A DNA stretch of 64,000 nucleotides. It comes from Streptomyces sparsogenes. Its GTDB lineage: Bacteria > Actinomycetota > Actinomycetes > Streptomycetales > Streptomycetaceae. The notes beneath the pieces are model-generated. The model saw only the letters and a list, made by a program, of their open reading frames with translations. It ran no database searches and was not told where the DNA came from. Location: the NCBI RefSeq assembly GCF_001704635.1, contig NZ_MAXF01000096.1, positions 62,001 through 126,000 on the forward strand. The letters run 5' to 3'. Of this stretch, positions 25,537-34,005 are shown piece by piece (the stretch's first letter is position 1; each line of letters opens with the position of its first letter). A program made the position numbers and the translations under genes.

Positions 25537-28500
25537 CGTCGTCCCCTTCCGGCCGCCCCGGGCGCGGCATCCCCGTACTCGTCGGCGTCGACCGGAGAGG
25601 CCGTAGCGTTGTCGCTCTCGTGGTCGACGGGGGTGAACCGCCACTCGGGACCGCTGTATGTGGCCTGATCCACGAAGTTTCCGCCGCCGGGCAGGAGCAG
25701 GTTGAGTTCGTTCTCGGTCTCGCGCATCGACATGGGCACCGTGCGTTCGTCCCACCGCGAGCCGTCGGCCCGGTGCAGCAGGGCCGTGACCAGGATGTCC
25801 TTCTTCTTCTCCTTGCGGTAGCCGAGCACGCCGCCCCTCTCGCGCTGCTCGGCCCAGGAGTCCTTCAACGCGGTGATGCGCTCGGACAGGTATCGCTGAG
25901 CGCGCTCGCCGCCGACCCGGTCAGCCCGTTCCAGAAGCCGGCGCTCCACGCGAGCCGCGATCGGGCCGTCGAGATCGACGACCTGGGCGTCGGTATTGCG
26001 TGAGTACTCGTACGCCGCCTGCCGCAACGCCGCGATGTAGGCCGGCGCGGTACCCCGGTCGAGCGCACGCCGGGTGAACGGCGTCACGGACAGCGCCTCG
26101 ACCTGGCGGTAGAAGGTGGCGTGGTAGTGGGCGAAGTCCTCGAAGTGCGCCAGGTCCCGCGGGCGGGACCAGTTGTAAAGAGTGACGACCAGACCGGGGC
26201 GGCGCGCGTCACGGCCCACACGTGAGGACGCCTGGATGTACTCGGCGGTGTTCTTCGGCTGGCCGACGACGAGCATCAGCCCGAACCGCGAGACGTCCAC
26301 GCCGACCTGGAGCATGGAGGTGGCGAGGACGACGTCCACGGCCTGCTTCTGGAGAGGAGTCAGTTGCACGCGCGGCTCGCGTTTGTCGCGCAGTGCCGCC
26401 GCGTACTCCGCGAACAGCGCCCGGCGCCGCAGCGACGTGTCCCGTTCCGGATCGAAGGGGGCCTCCAGGCGCTTGAGCGTGGCGCCGATGTCGGCGGACG
26501 AGATGCGCGACGTCAGTTCCTGGATGGTCAGCATCCCCGACTTCGTGACGATGCGGTCGGCGATCGTCTCGTGCCCCTTGCGGCTGCCGTTGACCCGGAC
26601 CCGGGTGGCGATGTCGTCGTCCATGTAGCGGCGCATACCGGCGAGTTCTCGCGTGGCGTTGAAATAGCCGACCAGCGTCATGTAGGGGTCGGCCGACAGT
26701 CCGTACTTGTCGAAGAGCTGCTGCGCGCCGAGCAGCAGGATCTCGGCGACCCGGATCTCGGCGGCCTTGAGCCGGGTGCCGTGAGCGCACACGCCGAGGT
26801 AGCGGCGGCCGGGTTCGGCGCGGCTCACCTCCGTCTGACGTGAGAAGAACGTGTCGCCGACGTCCAGAACCTGCGGTGGGAACACCGCGACCTGCCGGCC
26901 GAAGACCCCGCGCACCTGATCCGCGGCACGCTTGGTGGTCGCCGTGGAGGCGATGATCTTCGGCCCCACCTCGTGACGGTGTCCCTCCGCGTCCGTGTAC
27001 TCCCAGCTGCACAGCTGGTCGACGGCGGCCTCGAAGAGGCCCACCGTGGTGCCGAGGGCACCGGAGATCAGATGCAGCTCGTCCTGAATGATCAGGTCCG
27101 GTGGCCGAAGCCGGGTGACCGGCCGTGAGGCCACCGGGGGCAGCAGGCCCTTCTTGTTGTGCCGGCTGCCGCAGCCGGTGCGCTCGTCCAGGTCGTCGTG
27201 GCGGTAGCCATGTCGCGGGCACCACTCGGTGACCCGTCCGAACAGCAGCCCCGCGTACCCGTTCCACGGCAGCTGCGCGAGCTTGTCCACGGTGGCGATC
27301 ACCATCGCCGGGGCGAGGCGGTAGATCTCCTCGTCCACAGTGATCACCGGGATGCCCTCGCCGGGAGCGGCGAGCCGGGAGAAGGGGCAGCGCCCCTCGC
27401 CCTCACCCCGGGGGCAGTAGAGCAGGACCCGGCGCCGGTCGGCGTCGTAGTCCATGTTCGAGTGGGCGGTCAGGCCCTCACCGCACCACGGGCAGCTCAG
27501 CACCTGGATGACGCGCGCGTGCTTGTCGCTCGAACTCTCCTTGGCACCCGCGATCTGCTCCTGCGCCTCGGAGAACCAGTTCGGCGACACGGAGTTCCCG
27601 ACCCACAGACCGATGCGGAACGGAGTCTCCCCCCAGCGCGCGTCCCGCGCGAACTCCTCGCGCCTCAGCACCTCGCACGCGCTGACGAGAGCGGCCGCGC
27701 GCTGGAACTGCTGGGCTGTCAGCAGCCGCAGCGTGTACCGCATGAGCACACCGACCCCGGCACCGCCGTCACGCGCCTCCACTCCGCTGCCCACCGTGCC
27801 TTGCAGCCGCCGCAGGGCGAAGGTGAACGCGGCAAGCCCCAGATACGCCTCTGTCTTGCCGCCACCCGTCGGGAAGAACAGCAGGTCGACGAGGGCTTCG
27901 CGGCCGGTGCCGCGATGCGGGTGGCCGGGCCGGGACAGCGAGGCCAGGTTCAGCAGCACGAAGGCGAGCTGGAACGGCCGCCAGCTGGCTGCTTTCTTGC
28001 CCTCCGCGCGTACTGCGTCGCGCGCTTGCTCGTACGAGACGCCCTCCTGGCCGGCCCGCAGCCCGGCGACCGCGGTGTTGCGCCGCTGGAGCGCCATCGC
28101 CCGGTTGGCGAAACGGAACGCTTCGAGGGCGTCCTTGTTCGCGCAGAGCGCGTCGATGCCGAACGCGATGCGGTGGCAGACCTCCTCGGCCTGGTCGATG
28201 GCGGTCTCGGCGGCGATCCGCAGATCCTCGGGCAGGGACTGGGCCTTCTCGCGCTGTTCGGCCAGCCAGGCGCTGTAGCCGTCCGCGAGCGGGGCCAGGG
28301 CGCCGGCCAGCTCCTTGCGACGCGCGGGCACGGCAAGGGCGGCCAATTCGTCCATGCCCAGCTCCAGACCGTCGAGGAGCGGCTGCTCGGCGGCGGTGGG
28401 CGCCGAGGTGGCCGGCACGTCGTACTCCGGGAGCCAGGTGGTCGCCAGCCGGTGGGCCCGCCGCTCGCCCTTGCGCACGTCCACCCGCACCGCCACATTG

Positions 28501-29363
28501 CGGCCGACGGCGTGCCGCAGACTGTTCCGGTACAGCAGCCGCAGCCGCCGCTCCTCCACGTCCTCGGAGCCGCCCGCGGAGCGGGGGTCCAGCGGATCGT
28601 CGATCGGCAGGAAGACGGCGGCCCGGTCGTCGGGGAACGCGGTCACGGTCAGTTCGGTCTGGAACAGCCACTGGACGTCGCGCCGGTCGGCTTCGCCCTC
28701 CCGCAACCGGTTGACCAGTGCGACCTCCACGACACGGAGATCCTCGCCGTCCTCGCCCGTGGCGCGCTCACGCACCTGGACGTCGAGGTGGATCCCGGAA
28801 GACTTGTCACCCTCCAGGACGCGACTCTGGTCACCGGTGCGGGTCACGTCGATGTCGCACGGGCGCTTCACGGGTTGGCGCCCCCAGACCTGCGCCGTAC
28901 GTCCGTCATCGGTGCGGCTGCTGGTGAGGGAGTAACGCCCCCAGGACGCCTGGACGCTGAGCGTGCCGATCGACGCGGGAACCACGAACGACAGGCCCAT
29001 CGAGGAGGCCCAGATCCGTCCGGAGGCCTGCGGAGTGAGCCGCTCCGCAGGCCCGCCCTCCTCGGTGCCGTCGTCGCTGCCGGGCTCGACATCGGCAGTC
29101 TGGGCGGCGTTGCGGGCGATCTGGGTCGCGGTCTCACTGGCCTCCGGGCGAGGGCCGAGCATGCCCACGAGGTACCGGTCGCGCGGTCCGGCCGACCGCG
29201 GCGGGAGCTCCTCGGTGTCTCCGTCCCAGGGGCCGAGCAAATCCCGGTGGATGTACTTCACCAGCCCGTCGCGCACGTCGTACGAGTCGCCGGGAAGGAA
29301 CGTCTGCGGCACCTCGTCGAGGGGGTGGGGCACGCCAGGAGCGGCGGCGGGCTGGGACGGCAT
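25533..29363 (-). CDS. drmA: DISARM DrmA, superfamily 2 helicase
   Basis: A 1276-residue helicase. Walker A is FPTGGGKTEAYLG (about 497), Walker B has the DELH variant in LIIQDELHLISGALG (about 760), motif III-like KIIASTATTKRAADQVRG, and motif VI QASSRVGRDARRPGLVV. Zinc-binding pairs occur at CPWCGEGL and CPRHGYRHDD. DrmA with DrmB senses foreign DNA. I start at MPSQPAAAPGVP (AGGAAAGG upstream); the longer open frame would cross the shared operator and the divergent gene. The operator box lies 89 bp upstream. It heads the drmABC operon. Confidence 0.93.
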   Translation of the reverse strand: MPSQPAAAPGVPHPLDEVPQTFLPGDSYDVRDGLVKYIHRDLLGPWDGDTEELPPRSAGPRDRYLVGMLGPRPEASETATQIARNAAQTADVEPGSDDGTEEGGPAERLTPQASGRIWASSMGLSFVVPASIGTLSVQASWGRYSLTSSRTDDGRTAQVWGRQPVKRPCDIDVTRTGDQSRVLEGDKSSGIHLDVQVRERATGEDGEDLRVVEVALVNRLREGEADRRDVQWLFQTELTVTAFPDDRAAVFLPIDDPLDPRSAGGSEDVEERRLRLLYRNSLRHAVGRNVAVRVDVRKGERRAHRLATTWLPEYDVPATSAPTAAEQPLLDGLELGMDELAALAVPARRKELAGALAPLADGYSAWLAEQREKAQSLPEDLRIAAETAIDQAEEVCHRIAFGIDALCANKDALEAFRFANRAMALQRRNTAVAGLRAGQEGVSYEQARDAVRAEGKKAASWRPFQLAFVLLNLASLSRPGHPHRGTGREALVDLLFFPTGGGKTEAYLGLAAFTFALRRLQGTVGSGVEARDGGAGVGVLMRYTLRLLTAQQFQRAAALVSACEVLRREEFARDARWGETPFRIGLWVGNSVSPNWFSEAQEQIAGAKESSSDKHARVIQVLSCPWCGEGLTAHSNMDYDADRRRVLLYCPRGEGEGRCPFSRLAAPGEGIPVITVDEEIYRLAPAMVIATVDKLAQLPWNGYAGLLFGRVTEWCPRHGYRHDDLDERTGCGSRHNKKGLLPPVASRPVTRLRPPDLIIQDELHLISGALGTTVGLFEAAVDQLCSWEYTDAEGHRHEVGPKIIASTATTKRAADQVRGVFGRQVAVFPPQVLDVGDTFFSRQTEVSRAEPGRRYLGVCAHGTRLKAAEIRVAEILLLGAQQLFDKYGLSADPYMTLVGYFNATRELAGMRRYMDDDIATRVRVNGSRKGHETIADRIVTKSGMLTIQELTSRISSADIGATLKRLEAPFDPERDTSLRRRALFAEYAAALRDKREPRVQLTPLQKQAVDVVLATSMLQVGVDVSRFGLMLVVGQPKNTAEYIQASSRVGRDARRPGLVVTLYNWSRPRDLAHFEDFAHYHATFYRQVEALSVTPFTRRALDRGTAPAYIAALRQAAYEYSRNTDAQVVDLDGPIAARVERRLLERADRVGGERAQRYLSERITALKDSWAEQRERGGVLGYRKEKKKDILVTALLHRADGSRWDERTVPMSMRETENELNLLLPGGGNFVDQATYSGPEWRFTPVDHESDNATASPVDADEYGDAAPGAAGRGRR

Positions 29364-29451
29364 GGCGATCGGGCCCTTTCCTGCGAGACGAGCCAATGGG
29401 GTGAGACTACCGGGTACGGCAGCGCGTGGCGCCCCTGTTGAGGATATTGCT

Positions 29452-29468
29452 CGTTGACTGAGTTCACA
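29452..29468. promoter_or_regulatory. Shared 17-bp inverted-repeat operator, box D
   Basis: CGTTGACTGAGTTCACA matches the island consensus TGTGAACWTAGTTCACA with a perfect right arm. It lies between drmA (89 bp) and the divergent membrane-protein gene (58 bp). Confidence 0.6.
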
Positions 29469-29525
29469 GGTAACGTTGACCAGGGCGCAATATGCGCAGT
29501 TGAATCTGCTGGTTCGCGTAAGGTC

Positions 29526-30533
29526 ATGGGCACCAAAGGGGAGATCGTGCCATTTTTCATACCGGCCATACTCATTGGCGTCGGTGTGGCGACTGGCGGG
29601 AGCGGGGTCGTCCTCGGCGGCAAAGGCGCCCGCGACCTCAAACGTTCGAAGGACCGGCTCAAGGAGGCGGGCCTGGGTTACAAGCGACGTCGAGCCCAGA
29701 CCGAGGACGCACTGGCGGCGACGAACACTGCCCTTGAGGCACTGGGGGAGCAGCAGAGGCATGCGCTCGTCGATGTCGTCGTACGCATGGGCGACTTCCT
29801 GCGCCGCCACGAGCGACAGGTGCGCGAGAGCGAGCGGCTGCTGGTGGAGGGCGTCGACGCGACCATGACCAAGATCCCCGGCCTCCGCGGCCTGGGCGTC
29901 GACGCGGTGGCATGGATCGGCGGGGCTCTCGGATCCGCGGCGGCGGGCGCGGGCGCCGGCGCTGGGATCACGGCGGCAGCGGGCAGCTTCGGAGTCGCGA
30001 GCACCGGAGCGGCGATCTCCGGCTTGACGGGCGTCGCAGCCGAGAGTGCCACCCTCGCCTTCCTGGGCGGTGGGTCACTTGCATCGGGTGGTGGCGGGAT
30101 GGCCCTGGGAGCCACGGCGCTCAACTTCGTCACCATCGGCCCCGCCCTGCTCGTTGGTGGGCTGGTCGTCAAGGGGCAAGGCACGAAGGCGATCACCCGG
30201 GCGAGGGAGTTCGAGGCGAAGATCGCCGTGGCAGTTGCTGAGCTTGGCGAGACGGAGGTCCGCCTGAAGGGCGTCGACGCTCGCGCCGCGGAGTTGCGCG
30301 GGCTGCTCACGGACCTCACCTCCCGAGCGCTCGAGGCGCTGGATCTCCTGGAGTCTGAGCCATTCGATCCGTCGAGGCACGCCGCGCGCTTCCAGAGGGC
30401 CATGACACTGGTCATGGCGGTCCGCGACGTGGCGGCGACTCCGATCGTCGACAGTGAAGGCAAGTTGGACGAGTGCAGCGCGAACCTCACCATCAGGTAC
30501 ACGCCCTTGATCGAGGAGACTCAAGATGCCTGA
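29526..30533 (+). CDS. Coiled-coil/glycine-rich membrane protein, possible effector
   Basis: A 335-residue protein. A short N-terminal hydrophobic helix (FFIPAILIGVGVATGGSGVVLGG) is followed by a charged coiled coil (residues ~35-105), then about 100 residues of glycine/alanine-rich hydrophobic sequence (GGALGSAAAGAGAGAGITAA through GPALLVGGLVVKGQG) of the glycine-zipper type, and a second coiled coil. This plan is seen in membrane-inserting or pore-forming proteins, but no family is recognised. ATG at 29526 is preferred; a GTG at 29547 behind GGGGAG is an alternative. It overlaps the following gene and shares operator box D with drmA, so it may be a partner of DISARM. Confidence 0.6.
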   Translation: MGTKGEIVPFFIPAILIGVGVATGGSGVVLGGKGARDLKRSKDRLKEAGLGYKRRRAQTEDALAATNTALEALGEQQRHALVDVVVRMGDFLRRHERQVRESERLLVEGVDATMTKIPGLRGLGVDAVAWIGGALGSAAAGAGAGAGITAAAGSFGVASTGAAISGLTGVAAESATLAFLGGGSLASGGGGMALGATALNFVTIGPALLVGGLVVKGQGTKAITRAREFEAKIAVAVAELGETEVRLKGVDARAAELRGLLTDLTSRALEALDLLESEPFDPSRHAARFQRAMTLVMAVRDVAATPIVDSEGKLDECSANLTIRYTPLIEETQDA

Positions 30534-30957
30534 CCAATCCAGGGTGCATGTAGGCAGGGTCGTCAACGCGGCTAAGAGCAGCGTTCGGGCGATTGACGGC
30601 TTCGCTGCACTGAACCAGGTTGTTGAAGCCGCCCGTGAGTGCATCCACATCCACGAGGTCGAGAGCACCAAGAGAGCCCGGCTGGAGGCCTACGAAGCCA
30701 CGGAGGTCGCCCGAATCCGGGCCGCTGAATCCGTCCTCAAGGACTACTTCGCACGGGCATTCGCGGAACGACGCAGCATCTGCGAGGAGATGTTCGCCCG
30801 GCTGGACAGGGCACTCGACGAGGGCAACGGCGAAGTGCTGCACACCGTCGTGCGTGGGATCGTCGACATCGCCAAAAGTTCGCCGCTCGCGGAGATCGGA
30901 GACCTCTCTCAAGTCCGAGCGGCACTGGACGACCCGGATCAAGTATGGGAGCTGTGA
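30526..30957 (+). CDS. Coiled-coil partner protein, 143 aa
   Basis: The ATG lies inside the last codons of the membrane-protein gene (8-bp overlap), so the two are translationally coupled. The protein is almost wholly helical and charged: ECIHIHEVESTKRARLEAYE, then ARIRAAESVLKDYFARAFAE, ending in a short acidic tail. There is no membrane segment. The composition and coupling suggest a binding partner or regulator of the membrane protein. No family recognised. Confidence 0.6.
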   Translation: MPDQSRVHVGRVVNAAKSSVRAIDGFAALNQVVEAARECIHIHEVESTKRARLEAYEATEVARIRAAESVLKDYFARAFAERRSICEEMFARLDRALDEGNGEVLHTVVRGIVDIAKSSPLAEIGDLSQVRAALDDPDQVWEL

Positions 30958-30992
30958 CCGCAACGTTTCGGAGATGGCACCGAGGCGCCTGA

Positions 30993-31016
30993 CGGTGGCC
31001 TGGCTGAGAGCCACCG
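30993..31016. terminator. Weak hairpin between convergent genes
   Basis: CGGTGGC and GCCACCG pair around a 10-base loop between the coiled-coil gene and the RloB-like gene, the position expected for a bidirectional terminator. Confidence 0.4.
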
Positions 31017-31047
31017 CACCCGGCCAGGCATTGTCTGTGTGATGGCG

Positions 31048-31692
31048 CTATGTGACGCTCTCGCCGTTGATGGTGAGAGCGAGACGCCACATACGGGTTG
31101 ACGGATTCCTCTTGTGTTCCGTTCCCTCCTCCGCGAGCGTGCGCGCACGCTTCACCGCGTCACGCCAGAGGTGGTGGTACTGGCGCTCGAAGTCCACGGC
31201 CTTGTTCGCGGGGACGTCGACGTACTTCTTCAACAAGATCTTGAGGGCCTTGTAGTCAGCGACCCAGGTGTGATGGTGGGTGTGGTGCAGCAATAACCAG
31301 ATCTCAAAGCACGGGTTGGACACAACGAGTTCGACGTCGTTCTCGGAGGCGCACCGCATGGCGGACTCCAGGTCCTGGTATTCGTCCACGTCCACGACGC
31401 ACCAGACCTGGTCGAAGTCACCGCCGGCACCACCCCAGCGGTCGACGGCGTACTGGACAACCTGGAGAGGAGATCCCGGCTTCTTGGTAACGCGTACCGA
31501 CAGGGTCGAGCGTTTGAAGTGCTTCTTGAAGCCGGTGAGGTAGTCGTGCTCCGTAGTCCTGGCTCCGCAGACGACCATGATCTGGTCGGCGCTGTCCCTG
31601 ACGTCCGTGGCGCGGTTCAGATCGGTTTCACGGCTCGGTCGGCTCGACTTGGGCCTGCCGCTCGGCTTCGGCGTCCTGGCCAGCTCCCCCAC
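31048..31692 (-). CDS. rloB: RloB-like protein
   Basis: A 214-residue protein of the RloB family, of TOPRIM-like fold. After a basic N-terminus come MVVCGARTTEHDYLTGFKKH (the EGxxTE-like acidic motif), VWCVVDVDEYQDLESA and NPCFEIWLLLHHTHHH, the family's hallmark. It overlaps the 3' end of the ATPase gene by 65 bp in another frame. Start is GTG 31692; the ribosome site is poorly spaced, so the basic tail could be shorter. RloA/RloB pairs lie near restriction systems and act as ATPase plus nuclease-like effector in abortive-infection-type defence. Confidence 0.82.
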   Translation of the reverse strand: MGELARTPKPSGRPKSSRPSRETDLNRATDVRDSADQIMVVCGARTTEHDYLTGFKKHFKRSTLSVRVTKKPGSPLQVVQYAVDRWGGAGGDFDQVWCVVDVDEYQDLESAMRCASENDVELVVSNPCFEIWLLLHHTHHHTWVADYKALKILLKKYVDVPANKAVDFERQYHHLWRDAVKRARTLAEEGTEHKRNPSTRMWRLALTINGESVT

Positions 31693-32956
31693 CCCTTTTG
31701 GCTACCGCGTCGGCGAAGCTCTCGTCGATGAACGGGACCCCACCGTAACTCCCGCCCAGGTAGCGGCGCTCGCGGTTCTCCTCTTTCCGGGGTTTGAATT
31801 CTGCCAGGGAGTAGAGCGTTGTTTCGCCGTACTGGTCCTTCTCCACGAACCATGCCTGGTCGCGCTTGAGGATGTCCTCCCCGTCGCGCCGCCCGAGCAG
31901 ACTTGCGTCATGCGAAGTGAAGATCAATTGAGCGCCTTCGGGATTGGTGCGCGAGTCCTGGAACAGCCCGATCAGCCGGGCCGTGAGGAGCGGGTGGAGG
32001 CTTGCATCGATCTCGTCCACCACGAAGGTACCGCCCCTGCGCAGCACTGCGAGAAAACGTGGCGCCTGTTCCAGCAGGGCCTGTGTTCCCGCCGATTCGT
32101 CGTGCAGGTTCATCTGTACGACGCCACTGCGACCGCGATGCCCCACCCAGGGCCGCATGATTTCCCGTGGACCTTCGTCCTCCAGTTCCCGTAGGAGGCG
32201 AGACGGTATGCGGGGACCGAACTGACGTCGCAGTCCTGCCTCGTCCATGAGGAGGCGCTCCATACCGCACTCCTCGATGCCCAGGTCTGCGGCTTTGAGC
32301 AGCTCCATGATCTCGGGGTGGCGGCCGGCATCCTCGAGCGCCCGCATAGCGATCCCGTAGTTACGGCCGGTGTGCGTACCCCGGAACTGGAGACGGTGCG
32401 CGAACCAGTCGTAGACGGGACGGAAGTCCTGTTGTTTCGAGCGTGCGGCCAGTGAGAGGAAGAGGACGTTGGGCTCGGTGATGCTCTCCACCAGCGCGAG
32501 CTGCCCGGACTGCTGGGACGCCCCGGGTTTCACCTCATCGCCCACGCGAGAGAACAGCTCCTTCTTCTTCCCCTTCGGGTAGCTGTCGAGCCACTCCTCG
32601 ACCACACGGTCGTCATCGACCCCGAAGCCGTAGGTGTAGCGCACTCCGGCCAGCAGGAGGTCGACGATGTACCAGGACGGCTCGTCCTGGGCTGCCTCGT
32701 CCAGCAGGAACGGACTGCGTTCGACACCCCCGTCCGGCTCGGCGTCACGGTGGGACGACACCACCATGCGAGCCATGTACTGCAAGGCGTTGACCAGATT
32801 GGACTTGCCGGAGGCGTTGGCTCCGAAGACGCCCACGACCGGGACGGCTCTCCACTGCGTGCCCTCGGGCCGGTCGGAGTCGTACACGGGCTGCAGATTG
32901 AGCTGCTGCTCGTGTCGGATCGAGCGATGGTTCGCAACCCGGAAACTTAACAGCAT
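31628..32956 (-). CDS. rloA: RloA-like AAA ATPase (AAA_15/21, ABC-type)
   Basis: A 442-residue ATPase of the SMC/OLD-like class. Walker A is FGANASGKSNLVNALQY (about 46-62), Walker B GTFVVDEIDASLHP (about 335), and the H-loop is FTSHDASLL. The start is the ATG after CAGGAGG (MLLSFRVANHRSIRHEQ); a longer frame exists upstream but lacks a ribosome site. Coupled to the RloB-like gene. It probably senses phage and licenses its partner. It sits inside the split DISARM locus, transcribed the same way. Confidence 0.87.
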   Translation of the reverse strand: MLLSFRVANHRSIRHEQQLNLQPVYDSDRPEGTQWRAVPVVGVFGANASGKSNLVNALQYMARMVVSSHRDAEPDGGVERSPFLLDEAAQDEPSWYIVDLLLAGVRYTYGFGVDDDRVVEEWLDSYPKGKKKELFSRVGDEVKPGASQQSGQLALVESITEPNVLFLSLAARSKQQDFRPVYDWFAHRLQFRGTHTGRNYGIAMRALEDAGRHPEIMELLKAADLGIEECGMERLLMDEAGLRRQFGPRIPSRLLRELEDEGPREIMRPWVGHRGRSGVVQMNLHDESAGTQALLEQAPRFLAVLRRGGTFVVDEIDASLHPLLTARLIGLFQDSRTNPEGAQLIFTSHDASLLGRRDGEDILKRDQAWFVEKDQYGETTLYSLAEFKPRKEENRERRYLGGSYGGVPFIDESFADAVAKRGGGAGQDAEAERQAQVEPTEP

Positions 32957-33273
32957 CCGACCGCACCTCCTGCCGTCACACTTACACACCCGCACCGAAA
33001 GCCCTGATGCAAGTAAAACGCGCGAAGAGACGTCTGGCAACGGAGGCGGCTTCCATCGGCGTCTTTTGTGCAGAAAAACCGCACGACTGGCCTACCGAGG
33101 CACGCTCCGGCCGGACCGCTTGCGGCCCCTGTACCAGGCGGGCCGCCGCGCGACACGTACCCACTGAGGCCGGCGTGCGGCAGCTTCGCGGGCTGTACGG
33201 GCCGATTACGCGTCTGTACGGGCAGCTGCCCGTGTCTGGGGTGCGGCGCATCCGTTGCACACAGGACACGGGT

Positions 33274-33876
33274 ATGCGGAAGAGGGTCGGCCTGACGCAG
33301 CAGGCTCTGGCGGATGCGACCAGTTACTCGTATGAGCTGGTCGCGTCCATCGAGCAAGGGCACCGTCCAGCGAAGGCGACCTTCACGGACGCGGCGGAAC
33401 GGGTGCTGGGGGCGGGCGGGGTGCTCGCGGAGCTGCAGAGCGAGGTGGACCGGACCGAGTTGCCTAAGTTCTTCGTGGACTTCGCGCTGATCGAGACGGA
33501 GGCGGTGAGCCGGTTCGCCTACGATCCGCTGCTGGTGCCGGGGCTGTTGCAGACGGAGGACTGTGCCCGGGCCCTGATCTCCGCGCATTGCCCACCGCTC
33601 GACGAGGAGACAATTGAACAGAGAGTCGAGGCCCGAATCCAGCGCCGGCTGCTGCTCACTCGCTCTCCAACGGTGGAACTCTCCTTCATCATCGGTGAGA
33701 CCGCGCTTCTGAACCCAGTCGGCGACGACCAGTTGATGCGCAAGCAACTGCGGCACCTGCTTGAGGTCGGATCCTTGCGCAACGTAGAGCTCCAAGTCAT
33801 GCCGTTCACATGCGGAGTGCACACGGGCCTCAACGTAAGAGCAGCTACAGCGGCACAGGTGGCGGCGACTGCGTAG
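33274..33876 (+). pseudogene. XRE-family regulator, truncated at both ends
   Basis: Residues 1-30 give the back half of an XRE helix-turn-helix (RKRVGLTQQALADATSYSYE), followed by the DUF5753-like domain (FALIETEAVSRFAYDPLLVP to LRNVELQVMPFTCGVHTGLN). Usual members are ~280 residues; here the first helix is replaced by unrelated sequence and the end is cut at GLN and joined to DUF397 sequence in another frame, yielding a short false tail. Members regulate differentiation genes with a DUF397 partner. Probably non-functional. Confidence 0.7.
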
Positions 33877-34005
33877 AGGTGGCCGAGGCGCAGGGGGGCG
33901 ATATACGGCAGGGACTCGAAGGACCCAGGAGGCCCGGTGCTGATGCTGACCGCCGTGGCCTGGGAGGCCTTCCTGCCCTACGTCGGTCTCGGGCCGGGCT
34001 GCTGA
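33833..34005 (+). pseudogene. DUF397 protein remnant
   Basis: RKSSYSGTGGGDCVEVAEAQ, then in a shifted frame LTAVAWEAFLPYVGLGPGC before a TGA, is the DUF397 signature. The N-terminus is lost by a deletion that fuses it to the XRE gene, and a second frameshift splits it. Confidence 0.75.

Noticed and set aside
27159..29441. A 760-residue plus-strand frame opposite drmA
   Set aside because: Composition is typical of antisense GC-rich frames and DrmA motifs lie on the other strand.
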